Shown piece after piece: positions 14,255-22,912 of a stretch of 64,000 nucleotides of DNA (the first letter of the stretch is position 1; each line of letters opens with the position of its first letter). Position numbers and translations under genes: made by a program. This stretch comes from CALBPI01 sp039814545. Its GTDB lineage: Bacteria; Pseudomonadota; Gammaproteobacteria; Steroidobacterales; Woeseiaceae. The notes beneath the pieces were generated by a model. The model was not told where the DNA came from and made no database searches. It worked only from the letters and a program-made list of their open reading frames with translations. The stretch lies in contig JBCCBB010000004.1 of NCBI GenBank assembly GCA_039814545.1, positions 1-64,000 on the forward strand, in the 5' to 3' direction.

Positions 14255-17200
14255 ATGAGCGAGCGCATCGCTGCTCTTGCACTGCGCGCCGTGGCCGGGA
14301 AACCGGCCGCGGCGCGCGGGCGTTTGTGTGTCCGCCGCCGTCGTGCCGTGCGAGTGGCTCCGGGGTACGTTCGACGTGCCCCGGCGCTTCTTCGCAGTGC
14401 GGTGTTGGTGCTGGCCGGTGTCTTCGGCTTTGCACTGACCGCTGTCGCGGCGACGCCACCCGGTACCCAGATCGACAACCAGGCACGGGCGCTGTTCCAG
14501 ACCGACGCGGGCACGCCCGTCACGGTGCTCAGCAATACGGCCAGTGTGATCACCGTTTTTGGTCGCACGCCTTCGCAGGCGACCTTCACACGACTCGCTG
14601 CGGGCACCGTGAGCCGCAGCGAAACCATCGGTCCCGTGCAGTGTGCACTCAACGGGACGTTTACTCCCTTGCCTGCACCACTTGACGGCGCGGGCCAGCC
14701 GATCGACCTGACCGCCCCGCAAACCGTGGCGGACACGGGCATCTTCAACACCGACGAGACCGCGTTTGTGCGTCTCGATGACGGTGACCAAAACCTCAAT
14801 GGGCTCTTGCGTGAGACGGTGACCGTGACCGTCAGCAACGCCCCGGGCGGTGACAGCGAGACGCTGACGCTGACCGAAACGGGCAATAACACGGGTGTGT
14901 TCACGGGTTACGTACCACTTGCCGAGGCGACGCCTTCAGCGGGCAACTGCGTACTTGAGACGACGCCCGACAGTACGCTGTCCATCAGCTACGCCGACCC
15001 GGCGGACAACACGGACGCGAGCCAGGCGCTGGCGCTTGTGGAGCCGCTTTCGATCGTGTTCGACGCCAGCACGGGCCAGCCTGTCGACGGCGCGACGATC
15101 ACGCTTGTCGATGCGGCCACGGGGCAGCCCGCGACCGTGTTCGGCAACGACGGCGTTAGCACGTACCCGGCGACGGTAGTCAGCGGCGCACCCGCGACCG
15201 ATGCTGCCGGTGTGGTCTACAACGTGCCGGCTGGCGGCTACCGCTTCCCGGTCCTGCCCGCGGGCGACTACCGCCTGCAGATCGTGCCGCCGGCGCAGTT
15301 CATCGCACCGTCCAACCGGAGTGTTGCCGAACTCAACACGTTGCCGGGTGCGCCGTTCGATCTGGCAACGGCTTCATTCGGCGGTGACTTCACGCAAGTC
15401 GTCGATGGCGCGGGCGATCTCGTTGACGTCCCGCTCGATCCCTTTGACGGCGGCCTGTTCCTGTCCAAACGCACCACGACGGCCGTAGCCGGCGTGGGCG
15501 ACTTCGTTCGCTACGAACTCGGTCTGACCAACGCATCAGAACGTGTCGCTGCGACGGGCATCACCGTCAGTGATGTGCCGCCGCAGGGCTTCCGCTATGT
15601 GGCTGGTTCGGCGCGGCTCAATGGCAACGTCATTTCCGATCCCGTCTTCGCTGATGCGACGGGTAGTTCGTTCACGTTTACCTTGCCCGATCTGCCCGCG
15701 GCAGCATCGGCAACGCTGGCTTACGTCATGGAAATTACGCCGGGTGCTCGAGGGCGTCAGGCTATCAACATCGCTTCTGCGCGCGCGGACCGTGGCGTTG
15801 CCTCTAACGAAGCGCAGGTATCGATTCGCCTGCGTGAAGACCTGTTCCGGAGCACGAGTGTGCTCGTCGGCCGCGTGGTGGAGGGCAACTGCACCGACGA
15901 GACGTTTACCGAGTCGCAGGGTGTTGCCGGCGTGCGCGTCTTCCTCGAGGACGGTCGATTCGCGGTCACCGATTACGGCGGTCGTTACCATCTCGAAGGT
16001 CTGACGCCGGGCCGACGTGTGGCGCAGCTCGACGACACCACCGTGCCGGAATGGTTAGAGCTGGTCCCCTGCGACGCGGCACCGCGCTTCGGCGGTCGGG
16101 CGGACTCGCAATTGGTTGACCTGAAACCGGGTCTGTTGCATCGGGCCGACTTCTACCTCAAGCGGCGCGCACCGGATACGGGTGCGGTTTCGCTTGAGCT
16201 CGTCAACGAGAGCGGCAACTCGCCCGACACGATCGATTACAAGCTCGAGCTAACCGGTGACGGCAATGTCTCGGTCGAAGGTCTGAGTGCCACGGTGCTG
16301 CTGCCCAAGTCGGCCTCGCTTGTACCCGGCACGGCGCGCCTCAACGGCCAACTGCTGCCGAGCCCGCGCCAGACAGGCAATGCCGTCGTGTTCGTGATTG
16401 GCGAGCGTGCGGGCGGCTGGCGCGACCGCATTACGTTCTCGGCCAGGATCGATGCCCTCTACGCCGGTGAGCTCGTGAGCCGCGCTGTGGCCAACTTCAA
16501 TACGCCCGCGACAGGCAACCAACGTACGCCAGTTGGCGAGGCGAGGATGCTACGCGAGGCGGCCACGACAGAAAACGCGGAGTACGTGCTGTCGCTGAAC
16601 TTCGACGTGTTGTCTGCTGAGTTGTCCGCCAATGACCGCGAGACGCTGGACGCGCTCATCGATACCTGGCGCGGCGTCTATGACATCCGCCTCGCAGCGG
16701 TGGGGCACTCGGACGCTGATCGTATTGCCGCTCGCAACAGACACGTGTTTGCGGACAACTACGCTCTGTCCGAGGCGCGCGCTGCGTCTGCCGCACGCTA
16801 CCTGGCCAGCGCACTCAATGTCGATTCGAAGGCAATCGAGGTGCGTGGCTTCGGCCCCGACCGTCCTGTGGCCAGCAACGATACGGCCGACGGCAAGCGC
16901 CGCAACCGGCGCGTGGAACTCGTCATGAGCGGCACGCGACCCGGTCGTCAGTCGGTCGTCGAGGTCACGCAGGCCGCCAGCGGCGTGCAGCGGGTCGACA
17001 CAACGGGCGCCACGCCGGGCCCTGAGACGGCATCGCGAAACGCGCTCGACGAAAAAATTGCGCGCGTGACGGCGGCGAGTGACGAAGCCGTGATGGTTGC
17101 AGCGCCGGGCGTCGAGGCATTGGGCAGCGCGCATGGCTTTGTCGCACCAGCCGCCGACTACCAGCCGCCGATTCCCAGCTTGACCGTCGCAGTGGCGCAC

Positions 17201-20200
17201 GCCGGTGACAGCCGCGTCGAGCTGTCGCTCAACGGGGCGCCCGTCAGCAACCTTAACTTCGATGGCACCGAGCGCAGCGCCGACAAACAGCATGCGCTGA
17301 GCAGCTGGCGCGGTGTCGACCTTGCCGATGGCGACAACACGCTGATTGCGACCGTGGTGGATGCCAACGGCGTGGTGTTGGCCACGCACCGACGTGCCGT
17401 GCATTACGCCGGACAGCCCATTCGCGGTGAGCTCGTCGCCAAGGAATCCCGACTTACTGCCAACGGCCGCCAGCGGCCCGTGATCGGTGTACGTCTGCTC
17501 GACGCGGATGGCCAGCCGGCGCGTGCGGGCTCGATCGGCAGCTTCCGCGTTCGTGCCCCGTACCGCTCTTGGTTCGAGGTGTCGCGGGAGCGCGAGAACC
17601 GGCTTGTTGAGGTCGGCGACCGCCGGCCGCTCTACCGCGTTGGCGAAGACGGCATCGCCTACCTGGAGCTCGAGCCCACGACGCGCGCGGGTGAAGTGAT
17701 TGTTGATCTTGAATTCGAGAACGGTCGCCAGCAGGAATTGCGCACCTACCTTGCGCCGGCGCCACGCGACTGGATTCTGGTCGGCTTTGCCGAGGGCACC
17801 GTTGGCTACAACACGCTGCGCGATAACGTTAACGCGGCAGACGCTGCCGGTTTCGAGGACGATGTCTACACGGACGGCCGCGTGGCGTTCTTCGCCAAGG
17901 GCCGGATCAAGGGTGACGCGCTGCTGACGCTGGCCTACGACACCCGCGGCAATGCCGTGGACCGCGATGGTTTCGGCACCGAGGTCGATCCGGACGCCTT
18001 CTTTACGCTCTACGGTGATGGCACCGAGACGCGCTTTGAGGCGGCCAGCCAGCGCAAGCTTTACATCAAGCTCGAGCGCCAACAGTTCTCCGCCCTGTTC
18101 GGTGACTTCGACACGGGGCTGTCGGTCACGGAGCTTGCCCGCTATGAGCGCCGCTTTAACGGGCTGCAGGTGCAGTACTTCGGCAATCGTTTCACCGTTA
18201 ACGCCTTTGCGGCCGAGAGCGATCAGTCATTCCAGCGCGACGACATCCCCGGCGACGGCACCTCGGGTCTGTACCGGCTCTCCGGTCAGGACATTGTCGT
18301 CAACTCTGACGCCGTGCGTATCGAGACGCGTGACCGCTTCGACGCGTCGGTCGTGATCGCGAGCGAGCGCCTGACGCGTTTCCTCGATTACGACATCGAC
18401 TACATCAACGGCACCTTGTTCTTCAAGCGGCCTGTGCCGAGCCGTGACCAGGACTTCAACCCGCTGGTCATCGTCGCAGAGTACGAATCGCGCGATGCGG
18501 CGGAAGACGACACGATTGCGGGTGGCCGTGCCTCGATCAAGGCGCTCGACGGCGCGCTTGAAGTCGGTGTCACGGCGGTCCACGAAAACAATGCCGTGGA
18601 CGCCAACGCGCTCTACGGCGTCGATCTCGCCTGGCAAATCGACAACGCGACGCGACTCACGGCCGAGTACGCCGACACCGACCGCAATGACGTCAGCGCC
18701 ACGACCTCTGGCTACGCCTACAAGATCGAGCTTGAGCGCGCGACGGGCTCCCTCGATGCGCGGCTTCACCACCGCCTGTCGGACTCGAATTTCGGGCTGG
18801 GTGCGCAAGCCGCGAACCAGCTCGGTATTGAGGCGACCGGTCTGGATGTGCGCTGGCAGCACGCCGAGCGCTGGTTCAGCCAGATGTCGCTGGGCCACCA
18901 GGAGAACCTGGATACGGGCGCTGAGCGCCAGCGCGCCGAAGCCGAAGTGCGCTACCAGGATTCACGCAACACGGCGTTTACGGGGCTCGCCTTTGTCAGC
19001 GACGAGGCGGCCGATGGCACGGAGCGCGAGTCGTCTCTGGCGCGCGCTGGTGTTGGACGCAGCTTCTTCGGTGACCGCATCACGCTGCGCCTGTCGACGG
19101 AGCAGGCCATCGACACCGATGAGAGCATCGACTACCCGTCGCGTACGCTCGTAGGACTCGACTGGAAGCTGGCGCAGGCCACGCTGTTTGCTGAGCACGA
19201 GGTGGCGAGCGGGGAGAGTATTGATGCGCAAACCTCTCGCGTCGGTCTGCGTGCGACGCCCTGGCAGCGCGCCCAGTTCCTGACCACGCTCGACAACCAG
19301 GTCACCGAGTTTGGCCCGCGTTTGTTCGCCAACATCGGCTTTATCCAGGGCATACAGATTGGTGAGCGCTGGACCCTCGACGTCGGTGTCGACCACAGCA
19401 ACACGATTATCGACGAGCAGAGTGCGCAGGTCTTTGATCCCGATCGCGAGCTCGTATCAGGCAGCCTGCGCGCCGACTTCGTCGCGGCATTCGCGGGAGC
19501 GCTATACCAGTCTGATAACTGGTCGGCCAATGCGCGCTACGAACGCCGGTCGGCCGATGACGAGGACCGCGACACAGTGTTGTTTGGCTGGTTCCGTGAG
19601 CCCGTCGCAGGTCACGGCCTGTCGGCAGGCTTGCAATACTTCAACAGCGACCGCGCTGACCGCGGCGAGCGACGCGCGGACCTGCGGTTTGGCTGGGCGT
19701 ATCGCAAGGCCGATCGCCGCTGGGCGTTCCTCGACCGGCTGGATCTCGTGCTCGATGAGGGCGACGGTTTGGGCGGCGAGCGCCGCAGCATGCGCTTCAT
19801 CAACAACTTTAACGCGGTGCGCCGCATCGGCGCGGCCGGTGAGCTGTCGTTGCAGTACGCGTTCAAGTACGTCGACAGTGAGTTCGATGGTGTCGGCTAC
19901 TCGGGCTACACCGACCTGGCCGGCGTCGACTATCGCCGCAGCTTCCGCGCGCGCTGGGACTGGGGCATACACGGCTCGGCGATGACGTCGTACGAGTCGG
20001 GTGTGACGGACTATGGCGTAGGTGTCGATGTTGGGTTCAACCCCCGCGACAACCTCTGGCTGACGCTCGGCTACAACTTCTCTGGCTTCCGCGACGAGGA
20101 CTTCGACGACGCACGCTACACGGCGGCGGGTCCCTATCTGCGTGTCACGGTAAAAGCTGATCAGCACACGCTTAACCGCATCACGGGCAGGATTCGCGGC

Positions 20201-20209
20201 GACCGCTAA
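14255..20209 (+). CDS. Giant outer-membrane protein: DUF11, Cna-B/SdrD-like, OmpA-like and C-terminal beta-barrel region
   Basis: This protein has 1984 residues. An unusually long Arg-rich N-region (residues 1-44) precedes the signal core (45-66), and the mature end begins TPPGTQIDNQARALF, matching the post-signal motif of the two paralogues upstream. The order after that is carboxypeptidase/Cna-like modules (~265-335); a DUF11 module (~410-512, VSDVPPQGFRYVAGSARLNG in part); an SdrD/Cna-B-like module (~541-610); a second DUF11-like module (~650-735); an OmpA-like peptidoglycan-binding domain (781-893, with VGHSD, NYALSEARA and KRRNRRVEL); and a beta-rich linker. From ~1173 to the end there are ~810 residues of alternating aromatic/polar strands typical of an outer-membrane barrel. 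YDIDYINGTLFFKRPVPS lies at 1379. The protein probably anchors or exports the DUF11 proteins. The true start may lie downstream. Confidence 0.7.
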   Translation: MSERIAALALRAVAGKPAAARGRLCVRRRRAVRVAPGYVRRAPALLRSAVLVLAGVFGFALTAVAATPPGTQIDNQARALFQTDAGTPVTVLSNTASVITVFGRTPSQATFTRLAAGTVSRSETIGPVQCALNGTFTPLPAPLDGAGQPIDLTAPQTVADTGIFNTDETAFVRLDDGDQNLNGLLRETVTVTVSNAPGGDSETLTLTETGNNTGVFTGYVPLAEATPSAGNCVLETTPDSTLSISYADPADNTDASQALALVEPLSIVFDASTGQPVDGATITLVDAATGQPATVFGNDGVSTYPATVVSGAPATDAAGVVYNVPAGGYRFPVLPAGDYRLQIVPPAQFIAPSNRSVAELNTLPGAPFDLATASFGGDFTQVVDGAGDLVDVPLDPFDGGLFLSKRTTTAVAGVGDFVRYELGLTNASERVAATGITVSDVPPQGFRYVAGSARLNGNVISDPVFADATGSSFTFTLPDLPAAASATLAYVMEITPGARGRQAINIASARADRGVASNEAQVSIRLREDLFRSTSVLVGRVVEGNCTDETFTESQGVAGVRVFLEDGRFAVTDYGGRYHLEGLTPGRRVAQLDDTTVPEWLELVPCDAAPRFGGRADSQLVDLKPGLLHRADFYLKRRAPDTGAVSLELVNESGNSPDTIDYKLELTGDGNVSVEGLSATVLLPKSASLVPGTARLNGQLLPSPRQTGNAVVFVIGERAGGWRDRITFSARIDALYAGELVSRAVANFNTPATGNQRTPVGEARMLREAATTENAEYVLSLNFDVLSAELSANDRETLDALIDTWRGVYDIRLAAVGHSDADRIAARNRHVFADNYALSEARAASAARYLASALNVDSKAIEVRGFGPDRPVASNDTADGKRRNRRVELVMSGTRPGRQSVVEVTQAASGVQRVDTTGATPGPETASRNALDEKIARVTAASDEAVMVAAPGVEALGSAHGFVAPAADYQPPIPSLTVAVAHAGDSRVELSLNGAPVSNLNFDGTERSADKQHALSSWRGVDLADGDNTLIATVVDANGVVLATHRRAVHYAGQPIRGELVAKESRLTANGRQRPVIGVRLLDADGQPARAGSIGSFRVRAPYRSWFEVSRERENRLVEVGDRRPLYRVGEDGIAYLELEPTTRAGEVIVDLEFENGRQQELRTYLAPAPRDWILVGFAEGTVGYNTLRDNVNAADAAGFEDDVYTDGRVAFFAKGRIKGDALLTLAYDTRGNAVDRDGFGTEVDPDAFFTLYGDGTETRFEAASQRKLYIKLERQQFSALFGDFDTGLSVTELARYERRFNGLQVQYFGNRFTVNAFAAESDQSFQRDDIPGDGTSGLYRLSGQDIVVNSDAVRIETRDRFDASVVIASERLTRFLDYDIDYINGTLFFKRPVPSRDQDFNPLVIVAEYESRDAAEDDTIAGGRASIKALDGALEVGVTAVHENNAVDANALYGVDLAWQIDNATRLTAEYADTDRNDVSATTSGYAYKIELERATGSLDARLHHRLSDSNFGLGAQAANQLGIEATGLDVRWQHAERWFSQMSLGHQENLDTGAERQRAEAEVRYQDSRNTAFTGLAFVSDEAADGTERESSLARAGVGRSFFGDRITLRLSTEQAIDTDESIDYPSRTLVGLDWKLAQATLFAEHEVASGESIDAQTSRVGLRATPWQRAQFLTTLDNQVTEFGPRLFANIGFIQGIQIGERWTLDVGVDHSNTIIDEQSAQVFDPDRELVSGSLRADFVAAFAGALYQSDNWSANARYERRSADDEDRDTVLFGWFREPVAGHGLSAGLQYFNSDRADRGERRADLRFGWAYRKADRRWAFLDRLDLVLDEGDGLGGERRSMRFINNFNAVRRIGAAGELSLQYAFKYVDSEFDGVGYSGYTDLAGVDYRRSFRARWDWGIHGSAMTSYESGVTDYGVGVDVGFNPRDNLWLTLGYNFSGFRDEDFDDARYTAAGPYLRVTVKADQHTLNRITGRIRGDR

Positions 20210-20223
20210 CGCCCGGGGCGCGG

Positions 20224-20229
20224 TATAGT
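20224..20229 (+). promoter_or_regulatory. Putative -10 element of the helicase gene
   Basis: TATAGT ends 7 bases before the helicase ATG. If it is used, the start of transcription falls on or next to the start codon. No clear -35 is seen at 17 bases. Confidence 0.4.
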
Positions 20230-20236
20230 GCGCGCC

Positions 20237-22162
20237 ATGACCGACCTCGACGACCTGCTGGCCAGTGATGGCGCCGTCGCGCGCGCCATTCCCGGCTATC
20301 AGCCGCGCCTGTCGCAGCGTCTTATGGCCGAAGCCGTCGATGTGGCCATGGCCAGCCGGGAACACCTCGTGGTCGAGGCGGGCACCGGCACGGGCAAGAC
20401 GTTCGCCTACCTATTGCCCGCGCTCGTCGCCGGGCGTCGCACCATCATCTCCACAGGCACTCGCGCGCTGCAGGACCAGCTTTTTCACCGCGACCTGCCC
20501 ATGATCGCTGCGGCCGTCGGCCGACCCGTGAAGACGGCCTTGCTCAAGGGGCGCGCGAACTATCTGTGCCTGCACCGGCTCGACCAAGCCCTGACGGATG
20601 CGGCGGCGCTGACCGGAAAGGAAGCGCGGGTTCTTTCCGAGTGGCGTGACATGACCCGGCGCGGCGACCGTGCTGAGGTAACGCAAATTCCCGAGGACGC
20701 GTCGGTGTGGCCGCGGGTGACCTCAACGGCCGACAATTGTCTTGGCCAGAAGTGCGCGTTCTACGAGGACTGCTACGTCGCACAGGCGCGTCGCGATGCG
20801 CAACGCGCTGACCTCGTGGTTGTTAACCACCACCTGTTACTGGCCGACCTGGCGTTTCGCGAGACGGGCTTTGTTGAGTTTCTGCCTGACGCCGACGCCG
20901 TGATTATTGATGAGGCGCACCAGTTGCCCGACACGGCGCTGCAGTTTTTTGGCGTCAGTCTGTCCACGCGGCAGTGCATCGATCTGTTTGATGAGCTCGA
21001 GGTCGACACGGCAGGGATTGGCGGGCCGCCGCTCGACGAGGCTATGCGGCGCGCCCGTAAGGCAGTGCTCGACTTGCGCGAGCAGGCGCCGGCCGACAGT
21101 GGCCGCTACGAGTTGGCCAACCTCGCCGGTGCCATCACGGCGCCGTTGTCCGAGTTCTCGGCGGCGCTCTCTGCGCTTCTGGAAGTGCTCGACGGCATCG
21201 GTGTCGATGCGTCTGATGCGCTCGTGGATCGCGTGGTCAGGCTTGTGGACCGCCTTGGCATCATCGTCAACGACGACGACCTCGATGGTCTGCGCTGGGT
21301 CGAAGTGTCGCGCCGCAGCGTGCGTCTCAACATGACACCGCTCGACGTATCCGTGCGACTGCGCGCTGCCATGGACGCCACGGAGACGGCCTGGGTGTTC
21401 ACCTCGGCAACACTCGCGGTCGGCGAGGACTTCTCGCACTTTACGAATCGCGTCGGGGTTGATGACGCGCGATGCCTGCGATTCGAATCGCCCTTCGATC
21501 TGGCGCGCAATGCGCGCGTGCTCGTGCCGCGCGATTTGCCGGCGCCCAACGAGCGCGGCTTCATGGGGACCTTGCTCGAAAGGACCGCACCATTGCTCGC
21601 CGCGACAGCCGGCGGTGCGTTCTTCTTGCACACAAGCTATCGCGCGTTGGCTGAAAGCGCGGCGTGGTTCTCGTCGCGACCGGCCGTGCTCGGCGATCGG
21701 GCGTTGTACGTGCAGGGCGATGCCCCGCGCGACAAGTTATTGCAGGCGTTTCGTGCGGAGGGCAACGCCGTGTTGCTGGGCACGGGAACCTTTTGGGAAG
21801 GCGTTGACGTGCGCGGCCCGGCCCTGACGCTCGTGGTCATCGACAAGCTGCCCTTCGCGGCGCCTGATGACCCGATGCTCGTGGCACGCAGTGCCTGGTT
21901 GCGTGCCAACGGCCGTAACCCGTTTCGCGACTACCAGTTGCCGCAGGCGGTACTCGCGCTCAAGCAGGGCGTGGGGCGGCTGCTTCGGGACACGGCCGAC
22001 TACGGTGTGGTCGTGCTCGGAGATCAGCGACTGCACGGCAAGTCCTACGGACGCCTGTTTCTCGATGCGGTTCAGCCCATGCCAGTCGTCGATGACCTGG
22101 CCGCGGCCGAGGCGTTTCTTGCGGCGCGCGAAGGTGCGGACAGCGAACGCGTGGCGTCGTAA
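20237..22162 (+). CDS. yoaA: ATP-dependent DNA helicase, YoaA/DinG family (XPD-like, Fe-S)
   Basis: This is a 641-residue superfamily 2 helicase. It has Walker A EAGTGTGKT (residues 47-55), DEAH (225-228), motif VI near VLALKQGVGRLLRD, and four cysteines (111, 168, 173, 179; the last three in NCLGQKCAFYEDC) placed between the first motifs as in the 4Fe-4S domain of XPD, DinG and YoaA. The length fits YoaA (~636) rather than DinG (~716). Such enzymes unwind damaged or blocked DNA with 5' to 3' polarity. The gene ends 2 bases before tsaB, as in the yoaA-tsaB (yeaZ) neighbourhood of enterobacteria. Confidence 0.88.
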   Translation: MTDLDDLLASDGAVARAIPGYQPRLSQRLMAEAVDVAMASREHLVVEAGTGTGKTFAYLLPALVAGRRTIISTGTRALQDQLFHRDLPMIAAAVGRPVKTALLKGRANYLCLHRLDQALTDAAALTGKEARVLSEWRDMTRRGDRAEVTQIPEDASVWPRVTSTADNCLGQKCAFYEDCYVAQARRDAQRADLVVVNHHLLLADLAFRETGFVEFLPDADAVIIDEAHQLPDTALQFFGVSLSTRQCIDLFDELEVDTAGIGGPPLDEAMRRARKAVLDLREQAPADSGRYELANLAGAITAPLSEFSAALSALLEVLDGIGVDASDALVDRVVRLVDRLGIIVNDDDLDGLRWVEVSRRSVRLNMTPLDVSVRLRAAMDATETAWVFTSATLAVGEDFSHFTNRVGVDDARCLRFESPFDLARNARVLVPRDLPAPNERGFMGTLLERTAPLLAATAGGAFFLHTSYRALAESAAWFSSRPAVLGDRALYVQGDAPRDKLLQAFRAEGNAVLLGTGTFWEGVDVRGPALTLVVIDKLPFAAPDDPMLVARSAWLRANGRNPFRDYQLPQAVLALKQGVGRLLRDTADYGVVVLGDQRLHGKSYGRLFLDAVQPMPVVDDLAAAEAFLAAREGADSERVAS

Positions 22163-22164
22163 CG

Positions 22165-22845
22165 ATGAAACCCTTGCTGGCCATAGAGACTTCGACCGTC
22201 GCCTGTTCGGTGGCGGTGGGCGGTGCTGAAGGCACAGCACTGCAGGAACGGCACGAGCCAGGCGCGCACGCGAGCCATATTATGGCCATGATCGACACGG
22301 CGCTCGAGGATGGCGGTATCGAGATGAACGCCCTGGGTGGCATCGTCTACGGTCAGGGGCCGGGCTCATTCACCGGTGTACGGATTGCCGTTGCCCTGGC
22401 GCAGGGTCTTGCCGCGGGTCTGTCGGTGCCAGTGCTGGGTGTCTCAAGCCTTGCGGTACTGGCACAGGTGGCCGTGGCTGCGAACCCGGGGCGGGCGCTG
22501 CTTGTCGTGCAGGACGCGCGAATGGGCGAGGTCTACGCCGGTACCTACGCGCCCAATGTCGCGGGCATCGTTCGCGCAACAGGTGCGGACCGTCTGCTTG
22601 AACCTGATGCTGTGACCGCGCTCAAAGACGGCGTCGTACTGGGCGGTGCCTTGCAATCCATGCCGGCGCTTGCGGCGCGGCTTGAAGATTGCGGCATGAT
22701 GACAGCCCCGGAGCTTATGTTGCCCTCAGCGCGCGAATTGCTCGTTCTGGCGCGTGCGGCCGGCGACACGGGCTGGACGCCAGCGGCAAACGCGGCCGCG
22801 GTGTACCTGCGTCAGCAGGTGGCTACAGCCAAGCCGGCCGGATGA
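22165..22845 (+). CDS. tsaB: tRNA threonylcarbamoyladenosine biosynthesis protein TsaB
   Basis: This 226-residue protein has the ASKHA-type fold of the TsaD/Kae1 family: ETSTVACSVAVGG at the N-terminus, then GPGSFTGVRIAVALAQGLA (conserved in TsaB) and VVQDARMGEVYAG. TsaB is the scaffold that pairs with TsaD and TsaE to add threonylcarbamoyl to A37 of ANN-decoding tRNAs; it is not itself catalytic. The length is close to the E. coli protein (231). It directly follows the helicase gene with a 2-base gap. Confidence 0.92.
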   Translation: MKPLLAIETSTVACSVAVGGAEGTALQERHEPGAHASHIMAMIDTALEDGGIEMNALGGIVYGQGPGSFTGVRIAVALAQGLAAGLSVPVLGVSSLAVLAQVAVAANPGRALLVVQDARMGEVYAGTYAPNVAGIVRATGADRLLEPDAVTALKDGVVLGGALQSMPALAARLEDCGMMTAPELMLPSARELLVLARAAGDTGWTPAANAAAVYLRQQVATAKPAG

Positions 22846-22854
22846 TTCCGGCTG

Positions 22855-22872
22855 CTGTAACATCGGTGTAAC
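22855..22872 (+). promoter_or_regulatory. Candidate Pho box upstream of phoB
   Basis: CTGTAAC-ATCG-GTGTAAC consists of two 7-base direct repeats separated by 4 bases. This 11-base periodicity is that of PhoB sites (consensus half CTGTCAT). It begins 58 bases before the phoB ATG and implies autoregulation of phoBR. Confidence 0.55.
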
Positions 22873-22912
22873 GTCATATCGTTGTAATACCGGCGTCAAT
22901 GGTGTCCGAGCC

